Shown here in pieces: positions 53,763-62,799 of a DNA stretch of 64,000 nucleotides (the first letter of the stretch is position 1; each line of letters opens with the position of its first letter). This stretch comes from Acidovorax sp. Leaf191 (GTDB lineage: Bacteria > Pseudomonadota > Gammaproteobacteria > Burkholderiales > Burkholderiaceae_C): the NCBI RefSeq assembly GCF_001424425.1, contig NZ_LMPT01000019.1:266508-330507 (forward strand). Direction: 5' to 3'. The position numbers were made by a program, and so were the translations under genes. Below the pieces are notes generated by a model. The model was not told where the DNA came from, searched no databases, and worked only from the letters and a program-made list of their open reading frames with translations.

Positions 53763-54578
53763 ATGAGCATCACCATCAAAAGCGCCGCGGACATCGAAGG
53801 CATGCGCCTGGCGTGCCGCCTGGCCTCCGAAGTGCTGGACTACATCGCCCCGCACATCAAACCCGGCATCACCACCAAAGAGATCGACCGCCTGGGCGCC
53901 GAATGCATGGCGCAGCAAGGCACCATCTCAGCCACCGTGGGCTACCAGCCCCCCGGCTACCCGCCCTACCCGGCCTCGCTGTGCACCTCGGTCAACCACG
54001 TGGTGTGCCACGGCATCCCCAACGACAAGCCTTTGAAGAAGGGCGACATCGTCAACGTGGACGTGACCGTGATCACCAAGGACGGCTGGTACGGCGACAA
54101 CAGCCGCATGTACATCATCGGCGAAGGCTCCATCGCGGCCAAGCGCCTGTGTGCCATCACCTTCGACGCCATGTGGCACGGCATCGTGCAGGTCAAGCCC
54201 GGCGCCCACCTGGGCGACATCGGCCACGCCATCCAGAAGTTCGCCGAGGCCCAGGGTTTCTCGATCGTGCGCGAGTTCTGCGGCCACGGCATCGGGCAGA
54301 AGTTCCACGAAGAGCCCCAGGTGCTGCACTACGGCCGCCCCGGCACGCTGGACGAGCTGGTGCCCGGCATGGTCTTCACCATCGAGCCCATGATCAACGC
54401 CGGCCGCCGCGAGGTGAAGGAATTCGGCAACGACGGCTGGACCATCGTGACCAAGGACCACAGCCTGTCCGCACAGTGGGAGCACACGGTGCTGGTCACC
54501 GAAACGGGGTACGAAGTGATGACGCTGTCGGCCGGCTCACCGCCGCTGCCGTCCTTCGTGACCGCGACCAGGACCTGA
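53763..54578 (+). CDS. map: Methionine aminopeptidase, type I
   Basis: A 271-residue metalloprotease removing the initiator methionine. Substrate and metal residues are in their usual places: TSVNHVVCHGIPND, NVDVTVITKDGWYGDNSRMYIIGE (two Asp ligands), REFCGHGIGQKFHEEPQVLHYG (His), MVFTIEPMINAG and SAQWEHTVLVTETG (Glu). The start ATG 53763 follows GATAATTGCGGC, which itself may contain a -10 box. glnD follows 85 bases later in the same direction, a common neighbour in betaproteobacteria. Confidence 0.96.
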   Translation: MSITIKSAADIEGMRLACRLASEVLDYIAPHIKPGITTKEIDRLGAECMAQQGTISATVGYQPPGYPPYPASLCTSVNHVVCHGIPNDKPLKKGDIVNVDVTVITKDGWYGDNSRMYIIGEGSIAAKRLCAITFDAMWHGIVQVKPGAHLGDIGHAIQKFAEAQGFSIVREFCGHGIGQKFHEEPQVLHYGRPGTLDELVPGMVFTIEPMINAGRREVKEFGNDGWTIVTKDHSLSAQWEHTVLVTETGYEVMTLSAGSPPLPSFVTATRT

Positions 54579-54663
54579 CCCCACGCCGGCCCCTGCCCGT
54601 CGGCGCGCACAACTCTTGCATGGCTTTTTGCATGGCCCTTCTTCATCGCGACGCCCGACGACC

Positions 54664-57300
54664 ATGACCGACATCCAAGCCCTGCCCGAGGTGCGCCCCC
54701 TGGCCGACGTGCATGCCCTGCGGGATGCCTACCGCCGCGACAAGACCGCCCTGCTGACCGACCTGCAGGCCACGGGCGCCTCCACGCGCGGCATCCGCGT
54801 GCTGCTGCGCAGGCTCTCCACCCTGGCGGGCAACCTGCTGCAGACGCTGTGGCAGCGCGCCGAACTGCCGGCCGACATGGCGCTGGTGGCGGTGGGCGGG
54901 TTCGGGCGCGACCAGCTTTTTCCGTATTCGGACGTCGATGTGCTGCTGCTGCTGCCCGAGGGCGCGGCGCCGGAGGCCGGCAGCGTGCTGCGCACCCAGC
55001 TCGAAGGCTTCATCGGCAGCTGCTGGGATGCGGGGCTGGAGATCGGCTCGAGCGTGCGCACCGTGGCCGAATGCCTGGCCGAGAGCGCGGGCGACGTCAC
55101 GGTGCAGACCTCGCTGCTCGAATCGCGCCTGGTGTGCGGCAACGCGGCGCTGTTCGCCGAGTTCCAGCGCCAGTACCGGCTGCAGATGGACCCGCAGGCG
55201 TTTTTGGTGGCCAAGACGCTGGAGATGCGCCAGCGCCACAACAAGTACGAGAACACGCCCTACTCGCTGGAGCCCAACTGCAAGGAGTCGCCCGGCGGGC
55301 TGCGCGACCTGCAGATGATCCTGTGGGTGTCCCAGGCCGCGGGCCTAGGCCGCAACTGGAAGGAACTGGCCGCCAGCGGCATGGCCACGGCCTTCGAGGT
55401 GCGCCAGATCGAGCGCAACGAGGCGGTGCTGTGCCTCATCCGCGCACGCCTGCACGCCGCCGCCGGACGGCATGAAGACCGCCTGGTGTTCGACCTGCAG
55501 ACCGCCGTGGCCGAATCGTTCGGCTACCGATCGCAGGCGCCCGACGGATCGCGCCTGCCGATGCGCGCCAGCGAAAGCCTGATGCGGCGCTACTACTGGG
55601 CGGCCAAGGCGGTGTCCCAGCTCAGCCAGATCCTGCTGCTGAACATCGAGGAGCGTCTGAACCCCTCCACGCACGAGCCGCGGCCCATCAACGAGCGCTT
55701 CTTCGAGAAAGCCGGCCTCATCGAGGTGGCGAGCGACGACCTGTACCAGCGCGACCCGCACGCCATTCTGGAGACCTTCCTGCTCTACCAGACGACGGTG
55801 GGCCTGAAGGACCTGTCGGCCCGCACCCTGCGCGCGCTGTACAACGCCCGGGGCGTGATGGACGCGGCCTTCCGGCGCGACCCGGTCAACCGGGCCAACT
55901 TCATGCGCATCCTGCAGCAGCCCTCGGGCATCACGCATGCGATGCGGCTCATGAACCAGACCTCGGTGCTGGGGCGCTACCTGTGGGCGTTTCGCGGCAT
56001 CGTGGGGCAGATGCAGCACGACCTGTTTCACGTCTACACGGTGGACCAGCACATCCTGATGGTGCTGCGCAACGTACGCCGGTTCTTCATGGCCGAGCAT
56101 GCGCACGAATACCCCTTCTGCTCGCAACTGGCGGGCGGCTGGGACAAGCCCTGGCTGCTGTACCTGGCGGCGCTGTTCCACGACATCGGCAAGGGCCGCG
56201 GCGGCGACCATTCGGTGATCGGCGCTCAGGAGGTGCGCAATTTCTGCCGCCAGCACAGCGTGGACCGCGAGGACGCCAGGCTCGTCGAGTTCCTGGTCAG
56301 CGAGCACCTGTCGATGAGCCGCATCGCCCAGAAAGAAGACCTCTCGGACCCCGACGTGATCGCCGCCTTTGCGCGGCGCGTGGGCAACGAGCGCTACCTC
56401 ACGGCGCTGTATCTGCTGACGGTGGCCGACATCCGCGGCACCAGCCCCAAGGTCTGGAATGCCTGGAAGGGCAAGCTGCTGGAAGACCTGTACCGCTCCA
56501 CGCTTCGCACCCTGGGTGGCCGCGCGCCGGATGCCGCCGCCGAGATCGAGGCGCGCAAGCGCGAGGCGCTGGTACTGCTGGCGCTCAGTGCCCTGCCCTT
56601 CGAGGCGCACAAGGCCCTGTGGGCCACTCTGGATGTGAGCTATTTCATGCGCCACGAGGCGGCCGACATTGCCTGGCACACGCGGCACCTGTCGCGGCAT
56701 GTGGGCACCGCCAAGCCGGTGGTGCGCGCGCGCCAGTCGCTGGCCGGCGACGGCCTGCAGGTCATGGTGTATGCCGCCGACCAGGCCGACCTGTTCGCGC
56801 GCATCTGCGGCTACTTCGACCGTGCCGGCTTTTCCATTCTGGATGCGCGCGTGCACACGGCCAACAACGGCTATGCGCTCGATACCTTCCAGGTGGTGGC
56901 CTCTTCCGCCGCCGCGCAGCCGGGGCACTACCGCGAGCTCACGCACATGGTCGAGAGCGATCTGGTGCGGGTGATCGAAACCGGCGGCCCGCTGCCGGAA
57001 CCCGCGCGCCGGCGGGTGTCGCGCCGCGTCAAGAGCTTTCCGGTGGCGCCGCGCGTCACCTTGCGGCCGGACGAAAAAGCGCAGCGCTGGCTGCTGGCCA
57101 TCTCGGCCAGCGACCGCGCCGGCCTGCTGTACCTGGTGGCGCGCATCCTCGCGCACCACCACCTGAGCGTGCAGCTCGCCAAGGTCAGCACGCTGGGCGA
57201 GCGGGTGGAAGACACCTTCCTGGTGCAAGGGCCCGAGCTGCAGAACAACGCGCGGCAGATCCAGATCGAGACGGAGCTGCTGCGCGAGCTGTCGGACTGA
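54664..57300 (+). CDS. glnD: Bifunctional PII uridylyltransferase/uridylyl-removing enzyme
   Basis: An 878-residue nitrogen sensor that modifies PII proteins. The nucleotidyltransferase motif GGFGRDQLFPYSDVD is at residues 78-92. The HD domain with HDIGKGRGGDHS begins at His506. Two C-terminal ACT domains sense glutamine (DLFARICGYFDRAGFSILDARV and DRAGLLYLVARILAHHHLSVQLAKV). The length is normal. ATG 54664 is preferred over a TTG at 54616. It runs towards def on the other strand. Confidence 0.96.
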   Translation: MTDIQALPEVRPLADVHALRDAYRRDKTALLTDLQATGASTRGIRVLLRRLSTLAGNLLQTLWQRAELPADMALVAVGGFGRDQLFPYSDVDVLLLLPEGAAPEAGSVLRTQLEGFIGSCWDAGLEIGSSVRTVAECLAESAGDVTVQTSLLESRLVCGNAALFAEFQRQYRLQMDPQAFLVAKTLEMRQRHNKYENTPYSLEPNCKESPGGLRDLQMILWVSQAAGLGRNWKELAASGMATAFEVRQIERNEAVLCLIRARLHAAAGRHEDRLVFDLQTAVAESFGYRSQAPDGSRLPMRASESLMRRYYWAAKAVSQLSQILLLNIEERLNPSTHEPRPINERFFEKAGLIEVASDDLYQRDPHAILETFLLYQTTVGLKDLSARTLRALYNARGVMDAAFRRDPVNRANFMRILQQPSGITHAMRLMNQTSVLGRYLWAFRGIVGQMQHDLFHVYTVDQHILMVLRNVRRFFMAEHAHEYPFCSQLAGGWDKPWLLYLAALFHDIGKGRGGDHSVIGAQEVRNFCRQHSVDREDARLVEFLVSEHLSMSRIAQKEDLSDPDVIAAFARRVGNERYLTALYLLTVADIRGTSPKVWNAWKGKLLEDLYRSTLRTLGGRAPDAAAEIEARKREALVLLALSALPFEAHKALWATLDVSYFMRHEAADIAWHTRHLSRHVGTAKPVVRARQSLAGDGLQVMVYAADQADLFARICGYFDRAGFSILDARVHTANNGYALDTFQVVASSAAAQPGHYRELTHMVESDLVRVIETGGPLPEPARRRVSRRVKSFPVAPRVTLRPDEKAQRWLLAISASDRAGLLYLVARILAHHHLSVQLAKVSTLGERVEDTFLVQGPELQNNARQIQIETELLRELSD

Positions 57301-57340
57301 CAACGAAAGCGCGCGCGGCGCTGCGGCTCTGTTGCGCTAC

Positions 57341-57880
57341 TCAGTCGTCTTCGTCCGCGCTGATCTCGGGGAACAGCACTTCGGTGAAGCCGAACTGCGT
57401 GAAGTCGCGCACCCGCATCGGGTAGAGCTTGCCAACCAAGTGGTCACACTCATGCTGCACCACGCGCGCATGAAAGCCATCGACCGTGCGGTCGATGGGG
57501 TCGCCGTACGGGTCGAACCCGGTGTAGCGGATGCGCGCCCACCGCGGCACCTTGCCGCGCAGGCCGGGCACCGAAAGGCAACCTTCCCAATCCTCTTCCT
57601 CCTCATCGCCCAGCGGCGTGATCACCGGGTTGAGCAGCACCGTGGGCGGCACCACGGGGCGGTCCGGATAGCGGGGGTTGCGGTCGTTGGAGCCGAAGAT
57701 CACCAGCTGCAGGTCCACCCCGATCTGCGGTGCGGCCAGGCCCGCGCCGTTGACGGCGCGCATGGTGTCGAACATGTCGCGCACCAGCAGGTGCAGTGCG
57801 TCGGTGTCGAACTCGGTGACAGGCTGGGCAATGCGCAGCAGGCGCGGGTCGCCCATCTTGAGGATGGTGTGAACGGTCAT
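57341..57880 (-). CDS. def: Peptide deformylase
   Basis: A 179-residue metalloenzyme removing the formyl group from nascent proteins. All three motifs are seen: [10 protein letters not shown] (45-54), EGCLSVPG (99-106) and HECDH (143-147). The C-terminal part departs somewhat from the main Def ([17 protein letters not shown] in place of NGVLF), and an acidic tail EDD follows, as in secondary deformylases of betaproteobacteria. A second def may therefore exist elsewhere. The start at 57880 is supported by [18 protein letters not shown]. Confidence 0.95.
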   Translation of the reverse strand: MTVHTILKMGDPRLLRIAQPVTEFDTDALHLLVRDMFDTMRAVNGAGLAAPQIGVDLQLVIFGSNDRNPRYPDRPVVPPTVLLNPVITPLGDEEEEDWEGCLSVPGLRGKVPRWARIRYTGFDPYGDPIDRTVDGFHARVVQHECDHLVGKLYPMRVRDFTQFGFTEVLFPEISADEDD

Positions 57881-57983
57881 CGTGGGGGTGGTGAAGACAT
57901 GGTGGAGCGGCTGCCCGGTGGGGCGCAGCATAGCGCGGCCGGCCTGGCGCTGCACACAGCGTGCCAAAAGAGCCGCTCCACCC

Positions 57984-58023
57984 CGACACAGGCCGACACA
58001 GGCCGGCACAGGCCGGCACCGGG
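57984..58023 (+). repeat. 10-bp tandem repeat, four units, before the DUF454 gene
   Basis: Units CGACACAGGC, CGACACAGGC, CGGCACAGGC and CGGCACCGGG follow one another, and CGACAATAAG continues the phase. The array ends 14 bases before the start codon at 58038, so it forms the 5' leader or promoter end of that gene. Confidence 0.85.
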
Positions 58024-58037
58024 CGACAATAAGCACC

Positions 58038-58472
58038 ATGGCCAACAAGCCCCCAGACCCAGACATCGCCAGCGCCGCCCCTGACAGCGGCCCGCCGCTG
58101 CGCCCGCTGCCGTGGCCCGTGCGGTGGCTGCTGCTGGCGTTTGCCGTGCTGTGCCTGGTGATGGGCATCATCGGCGTGATCGTGCCGGGCCTGCCGACCA
58201 CCGTGTTCATCCTGATGGCCGCGTGGGCGGCGGCGCGCAGCTCTCCGCGTCTGTACCAGTGGCTGTGGAACCACCGGCTCTTCGGGCCGCTGCTGCGCAA
58301 CTGGGCCCAGGGCGGCAAGGTCAGCCGCCGCGCCAAATGGAGTGCGGCCATCTTCATGGCAGCCAGCGCCGCCGTGCTGTGGGTGGGCGGCGCACGCACC
58401 TGGGTGGCGGCGGTGGCGTCCGCCTGCATGGCGTGCGTGCTGGTGTGGCTGTGGCTGCGCCCCGAACCCTGA
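58038..58472 (+). CDS. YbaN/DUF454-family small membrane protein
   Basis: A 144-residue protein with the DUF454 core: [45 protein letters not shown], then [24 protein letters not shown]. Three membrane helices are seen. The family has no firmly known role. It is divergent from def; a 10-bp tandem array stands directly before its start. The first 25 residues are Pro/Ala-rich and look disordered. Confidence 0.87.
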   Translation: MANKPPDPDIASAAPDSGPPLRPLPWPVRWLLLAFAVLCLVMGIIGVIVPGLPTTVFILMAAWAAARSSPRLYQWLWNHRLFGPLLRNWAQGGKVSRRAKWSAAIFMAASAAVLWVGGARTWVAAVASACMACVLVWLWLRPEP

Positions 58473-58553
58473 CATGGCGAAGGAGTGCAGCGCTGCCATG
58501 GCCACCCGGCCCCACGCACCCATGCAGGCCACACGTCGATTGCGTGACGCGAG

Positions 58554-58583
58554 TTTTCAGAGCGCTATTTTTGTGTATATAAT
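58554..58583 (+). promoter_or_regulatory. Probable sigma-70 promoter of the tRNA-Asn genes
   Basis: A perfect TATAAT (58578-58583) stands 11 bases before the first tRNA. A weak -35 (TTTTCA, 58554-58559) lies 18 bases further up. The A/T-rich stretch is distinctive in this region. Confidence 0.65.
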
Positions 58584-58594
58584 CTAAGTCTTGT

Positions 58595-58670
58595 TCCTCG
58601 ATAGCTCAGTCGGTAGAGCGCCGGACTGTTAATCCGTAGGTCCCTGGTTCGAGCCCAGGTCGAGGAGCCA
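58595..58670 (+). tRNA. tRNA-Asn (GTT), first copy
   Basis: A 76-base cloverleaf with CCA encoded. Acceptor arms TCCTCGA and TCGAGGA pair fully. The D-arm is GCTC...GAGC, the anticodon GTT is at 58628-58630 in the loop CTGTTAA, and the T-arm is CCTGG-TTCGAGC-CCAGG. Confidence 0.96.
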
Positions 58671-58738
58671 AGAATTTTGCAGGCCCTGCATGTGTACGCG
58701 GGGCCTTTCAATTAGTCAGTTGCAAGTCGTACCGATAT

Positions 58739-58814
58739 TCCTCGATAGCTCAGTCGGTAGAGCGCCGGACTGTTAATCCGTAGGTCCCTGGTTCGAGCCC
58801 AGGTCGAGGAGCCA
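58739..58814 (+). tRNA. tRNA-Asn (GTT), second copy
   Basis: Identical to the first copy over all 76 bases, 68 bases further on, with the same GTT anticodon and encoded CCA. The spacer between the two shows no homology to the flanks. A strong terminator follows. Confidence 0.96.
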
Positions 58815-58820
58815 CACGGC

Positions 58821-58856
58821 AAAAAGCCCACCATGCACGCCATGGTGGGCTTTTTT
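58821..58856 (+). terminator. Rho-independent terminator after tRNA-Asn pair
   Basis: GCCCACCATG pairs perfectly with CATGGTGGGC around CACGC, flanked by AAAAA and six T residues. The symmetry means it can serve both strands. Confidence 0.93.
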
Positions 58857-58948
58857 ATTGCCAGGCCACCGCGCCTGCATGCGCTGGCACCCGAGCAGCG
58901 CAACATGCCGGACAATGGCCCATCATCCTGCCACTGCCTGCCTGACCC

Positions 58949-59704
58949 ATGCCCCCGCAACTGCCCTGGCTGGAGCCCCAAGATCCCCTGCCCCACCCCG
59001 ACCAGGCCTGGGGCCAAGACGACCCCGCCCCCGGGCTGCTGGCCGCGGGCGGCGTGCTGGATGTCGCACACCTGCAGGCAGCGTACGGCCAGGGGACCTT
59101 TCCCTGGTACGGCCCCGGGCAGCCCATCCTCTGGTGGGCGCCCGACCCGCGCATGGTGCTGCACGTGGCCGAATTCAAGCTGCACCGGTCCCTGCGCAGA
59201 ACCCTGCAGGCGTTTCGCGCCAATCCGCGTGCCGAGATCCGCATCGACCACGCATTTGACGCCGTGATCACGGCCTGCGCGACCAAGGAGCGCGACGGCC
59301 AGGCAGGCACCTGGATCGTGCCGGAAATGATGGACGCCTACACCCGCCTGCACGAGGCCGGCCACGCGCACAGCGTGGAGACCTGGATCGATGGCCGGCT
59401 GGTGGGCGGGCTCTATTGCGTGGCCCTGGGGCAGGCCGTGTTCGGCGAATCCATGTTCGCGCACGCCACCGATGCCTCCAAGATCGCGCTGTCGGCCCTG
59501 GTGGCACTGTGCCGCCACCATGGCGTGCAGCTCATCGACTGCCAGCAGAACACCCGCCACCTGGCATCCCTGGGTGGCCGCGAGATCGACCGGCGCACCT
59601 TCGTCGCGCATGTGCAGCAGGCCCAGCGTTTGCCCGCACCCGCATGGAGATTCAACCCCGTATACTGGACCGAGCTGCTGCCCTCCACAGTCTTTACGGC
59701 ATGA
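58949..59704 (+). CDS. aat: Leucyl/phenylalanyl-tRNA-protein transferase
   Basis: A 251-residue enzyme adding Leu or Phe to proteins with N-terminal Lys or Arg, marking them for ClpAP. Family signatures: [83 protein letters not shown] and [15 protein letters not shown]. Its stop overlaps the start of the next gene by ATGA, so the two N-degron enzymes are made together. Confidence 0.96.
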   Translation: MPPQLPWLEPQDPLPHPDQAWGQDDPAPGLLAAGGVLDVAHLQAAYGQGTFPWYGPGQPILWWAPDPRMVLHVAEFKLHRSLRRTLQAFRANPRAEIRIDHAFDAVITACATKERDGQAGTWIVPEMMDAYTRLHEAGHAHSVETWIDGRLVGGLYCVALGQAVFGESMFAHATDASKIALSALVALCRHHGVQLIDCQQNTRHLASLGGREIDRRTFVAHVQQAQRLPAPAWRFNPVYWTELLPSTVFTA

Positions 59705-60459
59705 CGCAACTCAACGACCTTCCGCTGCAGACCCTGCAGTTCTACGCGACGGCCCCGTATCCCTGCAGCTATCTGCCGGACCGGCAGGCGCGCTCGCAGG
59801 TCGCCACGCCCAGCCATTTGATCCAGAGCGACGTCTACTCGGACTTGGTCGCGAAGGGCTTCCGCCGCAGCGGCATGTTCACCTACCGCCCCTACTGCGA
59901 CGGTTGCCACGCCTGCACACCGCTGCGCGTGCTGGTCAATGAATTCAAGCCCGACCGCAGCCAGCGGCGGTCCGTAGCCCGCCACGGCAACCTGCAGGCG
60001 CGCGTGCTGCGCCTGTGCTTCGTGCCGGAACACTACCAGCTGTACCTGCGCTACCAGAACGGCCGCCACGCAGGCGGCGGCATGGACCACGACAGCATCG
60101 ACCAGTACACGCAGTTCCTGCTGCAAAGCCGGGTGAATTCGCGGCTGGTGGAATTCCGCGAGCTGGATGCGGACGGCGAGCCGGGTGCGCTCAAGATGGT
60201 GTCCATCCTGGATGTACTGGACGACGGCCTGTCGGCGGTGTACACCTTCTACGAGCCCGAGCCCCACTGCAGCTACGGCACCTACAACGTGATGTGGCAG
60301 ATCGCGCAGGCCCGGTCCCTCGACCTGCCGCATGTCTACCTGGGCTACTGGATCGAAGCCAGCCCCAAGATGAACTACAAGGCGCGCTTTCACCCGCACG
60401 AACTGCGCACCGACGGACAGTGGCTGCGCACAGGCGACACCACCTCGCCCAACCCCTGA
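59701..60459 (+). CDS. bpt: Aspartate/glutamate leucyltransferase
   Basis: A 252-residue aminoacyl-tRNA-protein transferase adding Leu to N-terminal Asp or Glu. It has [49 protein letters not shown] with its cysteine cluster, and the C-terminal [11 protein letters not shown] and [22 protein letters not shown]. It starts inside the aat stop codon. Aat and Bpt together give a broad Leu-based N-end rule. Confidence 0.94.
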   Translation: MTQLNDLPLQTLQFYATAPYPCSYLPDRQARSQVATPSHLIQSDVYSDLVAKGFRRSGMFTYRPYCDGCHACTPLRVLVNEFKPDRSQRRSVARHGNLQARVLRLCFVPEHYQLYLRYQNGRHAGGGMDHDSIDQYTQFLLQSRVNSRLVEFRELDADGEPGALKMVSILDVLDDGLSAVYTFYEPEPHCSYGTYNVMWQIAQARSLDLPHVYLGYWIEASPKMNYKARFHPHELRTDGQWLRTGDTTSPNP

Positions 60460-60514
60460 CAGCGCGTTTGCATTTCACAAGATAAAATGCGGAGGTCGCC
60501 ACAGCACCGCCGCC

Positions 60515-61339
60515 ATGAAAAAAAACGATCCGAGCATTCCTGTCAAACCCAGCGTTCAGGTCCTTGAGCGCATGTTCACGCTGATCGATGTGCTGGCTTC
60601 GCGCGAGGAAGCCATCTCCCTCAAGGAAATCAGCGAGAAGACAGGTCTGCACCCGTCCACCACCCACCGGATCCTGAACGACCTCACGATCGGGCGGTTT
60701 GTGGACCGGCCGGAATCGGGCAGCTACCGCCTGGGCATGCGGCTGCTGGAGCTGGGCAACCTGGTCAAGGCACGCCTGAGCGTGCGGGACGCGGCACTCA
60801 CACCCATGCGCAACCTGCACAAGCTGATTCAGCAGCCGGTGAATCTGAGCATGCGCCAGGGCGACGAGATCGTGTACGTGGAGCGCGCCTACAGCGAGCG
60901 CTCCGGCATGCAGGTGGTGCGCGCCATCGGCGGCCGGGCACCCTTGCACCTGACATCCACCGGCAAGCTCTTTCTGGCGCTGGACGACCCGCAGCGCGTG
61001 CGCGCCTACGCCACGCGCACTGGCCTGGCAGGCCATACGCGCAACAGCATCACCCAGCTCCCCCTGCTGGAGCGCGAGCTGGCCAAGGCGCGGCAATACG
61101 GCATGGCACGCGACAACGAAGAGCTGGAGCTGGGCGTGCGCTGCATGGCAGCCGGCGTCTACGACGACCAGGGCAAGCTGGTGGCAGGCCTGTCCATCTC
61201 GGCCCCGGCGGACAGGCTGGACGAAGGCTGGCTGCCCAAGCTGCAGGCCACAGCCAACGAGATATCCCACGCACTGGGCCACACCGCCAGCGCGGAGCTG
61301 ACGGCCGACGCCGCGGCACGCGGCACCGGACTGGGCTGA
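60515..61339 (+). CDS. IclR-family transcriptional regulator
   Basis: A 274-residue regulator. Residues about 10-70 carry the winged helix (VLERMFTLIDVLASREEAISLKEISEKTGLHPSTTHRILNDL). The C-terminal effector domain includes RLGMRLLELGNLVKARL, GGRAPLHLTSTGKLFLAL and GMARDNEELELGVRCMAAGVYDDQGKLVAGLSISAP. The ligand is not evident. It stands after bpt with its own short gap (55 bases), and a bidirectional terminator follows. Confidence 0.92.
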   Translation: MKKNDPSIPVKPSVQVLERMFTLIDVLASREEAISLKEISEKTGLHPSTTHRILNDLTIGRFVDRPESGSYRLGMRLLELGNLVKARLSVRDAALTPMRNLHKLIQQPVNLSMRQGDEIVYVERAYSERSGMQVVRAIGGRAPLHLTSTGKLFLALDDPQRVRAYATRTGLAGHTRNSITQLPLLERELAKARQYGMARDNEELELGVRCMAAGVYDDQGKLVAGLSISAPADRLDEGWLPKLQATANEISHALGHTASAELTADAAARGTGLG

Positions 61340-61468
61340 CGGACCGACGGACCCTGCGCCAGGCAGGGCCGCTCACGCGCCCGGCTTGCAGCGCGGCCGC
61401 GCGGCGTCGATGGCTGTGCCGTGCAATGCCTTGCCCCCCGGTGTACCGCCTTCGCGGATTGGCCCAGC

Positions 61469-61506
61469 AAAAAGGCCGGCCTGTGTTGCCACAGCCGGCC
61501 TTTTTT
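61469..61506. terminator. Bidirectional terminator between iclR and pbpG
   Basis: AAAAAGGCCGGC and GCCGGCCTTTTTT form a long stem with inner pairs TGTG/CACA. It lies between convergent genes and has A-runs and T-runs on either side, so it can stop both. Confidence 0.92.
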
Positions 61507-61591
61507 CATGGCCCCCCTTGCCGGGGTTCAGCCCATCCGGCAGGCAGATCGCACGTGGCGCCGCCTGCCCGTCTGCCTCTACTTCACCAAA

Positions 61592-62683
61592 TTACTTCAC
61601 CGCGGGGATCGCTGCACGGGCCTGCAGCGGTGCAGCCAGCGAGGATGGCAGCGTCTCGACCCAATGGCGCACGCGCTCTGCGTCTCCCAGGCGGCTGAAT
61701 TTGCCTGCCGAGTCCAGGAACACCATGATCAGCTTGCGGCCGGAGATCTGGGTCTGCATCACGAGGCAGCGACCTGCCTCGGAGATATAGCCGGTCTTCT
61801 GCAAGCCGATGTCCCACGTGGGGTTCTTCACCAGGCCGTTGGTGTTGTTGTATTGCAACGTGCGCTGGCCCACTGCCACCTCGTATCCGGGCGAAGTGGA
61901 GAGCTCACGCAACAGTGGGTCGCCATGTGCGACGTTGACCAGGGTGGCCAGATCGCGGGCGCTGGACTGGTTGCGGCTCGACAGGCCGGTAGGCTCCACA
62001 TAGCGTGTGTCGGTCATGCCCAGCAGCTTGGCCTTGGCATTCATCTGCGCCACGAAGACTTCCAGACCGCCGGGGTAGGTGCGGCCCAGGGCGTGGGCTG
62101 CGCGGTTCTCGCTGGACATGAGCGCCAGGTGCAGCATCTCGCCGCGCGTGAGCGTGGCACCGACCACCAGGCGCGAACGGCTGCCCTTTTCGGTGTCCAC
62201 ATCGTCCTGCGTGATGGTGATGGGCTCTTCCATGGGCAGCTTGGCCTGGGAAATGATCATGCCCGTCATCAGCTTGGTCAGCGAGGCGATGGGCAGCACG
62301 GCGTGGTCGTTCTTGGACAACAGCACTTCGTGCGTGTCCTGGTCGATGACGAGTGCGACGCTGGACTTCAGGTCCAGGGGGTCATTGACCTCGTGCAGGC
62401 CGGCGATCTGCCCGAAGGAAGGCTTGGCAGGCACAAAAGCGACCCGGGTGGCCGCCTTGGAGGTCTTGGCAGATACGCGCACGGGCTTGGTCGCCGTGGC
62501 AGCCTTGCGTGGCGCTACAGACCGCTTGGCGCTGGCGCCCGAAGCGCTGGTCTGCTGTTTCTTGACGGATGCTTTTTTGCGTTCCTGGGCGTGCGCGCCG
62601 GGCGCAGCCAGCGCCGCGCTCACGACAACAAAGCCCAAAAGCTGGAGAAAACGGTTCACTGCGGCGCGGCGGAGATGGTGCAT
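61592..62683 (-). CDS. pbpG: D-alanyl-D-alanine endopeptidase, PBP7-like
   Basis: A 363-residue exported serine peptidase cutting peptidoglycan cross-links. Signal peptide FLQLLGFVVVSAALAAPGAHAQ, then a Lys/Ala/Ser-rich basic linker of about 60 residues. The S11 motifs follow: SLTK (134-137), SEN (191-193) and KTG (296-298). The long basic linker is unusual in PBP7 and may bind the cell wall. Gene order pbpG downstream of leuA, separated by a terminator. Confidence 0.9.
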   Translation of the reverse strand: MHHLRRAAVNRFLQLLGFVVVSAALAAPGAHAQERKKASVKKQQTSASGASAKRSVAPRKAATATKPVRVSAKTSKAATRVAFVPAKPSFGQIAGLHEVNDPLDLKSSVALVIDQDTHEVLLSKNDHAVLPIASLTKLMTGMIISQAKLPMEEPITITQDDVDTEKGSRSRLVVGATLTRGEMLHLALMSSENRAAHALGRTYPGGLEVFVAQMNAKAKLLGMTDTRYVEPTGLSSRNQSSARDLATLVNVAHGDPLLRELSTSPGYEVAVGQRTLQYNNTNGLVKNPTWDIGLQKTGYISEAGRCLVMQTQISGRKLIMVFLDSAGKFSRLGDAERVRHWVETLPSSLAAPLQARAAIPAVK

Positions 62684-62728
62684 CCAAATGCTCCAAACGG
62701 TAATAAGTGTTGAGCAGTGTACTGAATC

Positions 62729-62766
62729 AAAAAAAGTCGCGCAAGATCAATACCTTGCGCGACTTT
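62729..62766 (-). terminator. Rho-independent terminator of leuA
   Basis: AAAGTCGCGCAAG and CTTGCGCGACTTT pair over 13 bases with an 8-base loop. On the minus strand the stem is followed by TTTTTTTGATT. It lies 34 bases after the leuA stop and upstream of pbpG. Confidence 0.92.
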
Positions 62767-62799
62767 CCGAGAAAGTGAATGAAATTATAAATTCACCGC

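Noticed and set aside
57977-58023. CRISPR array
   Set aside because: The units are 10 bp, adjacent and without spacers; no cas gene is present anywhere in the window.
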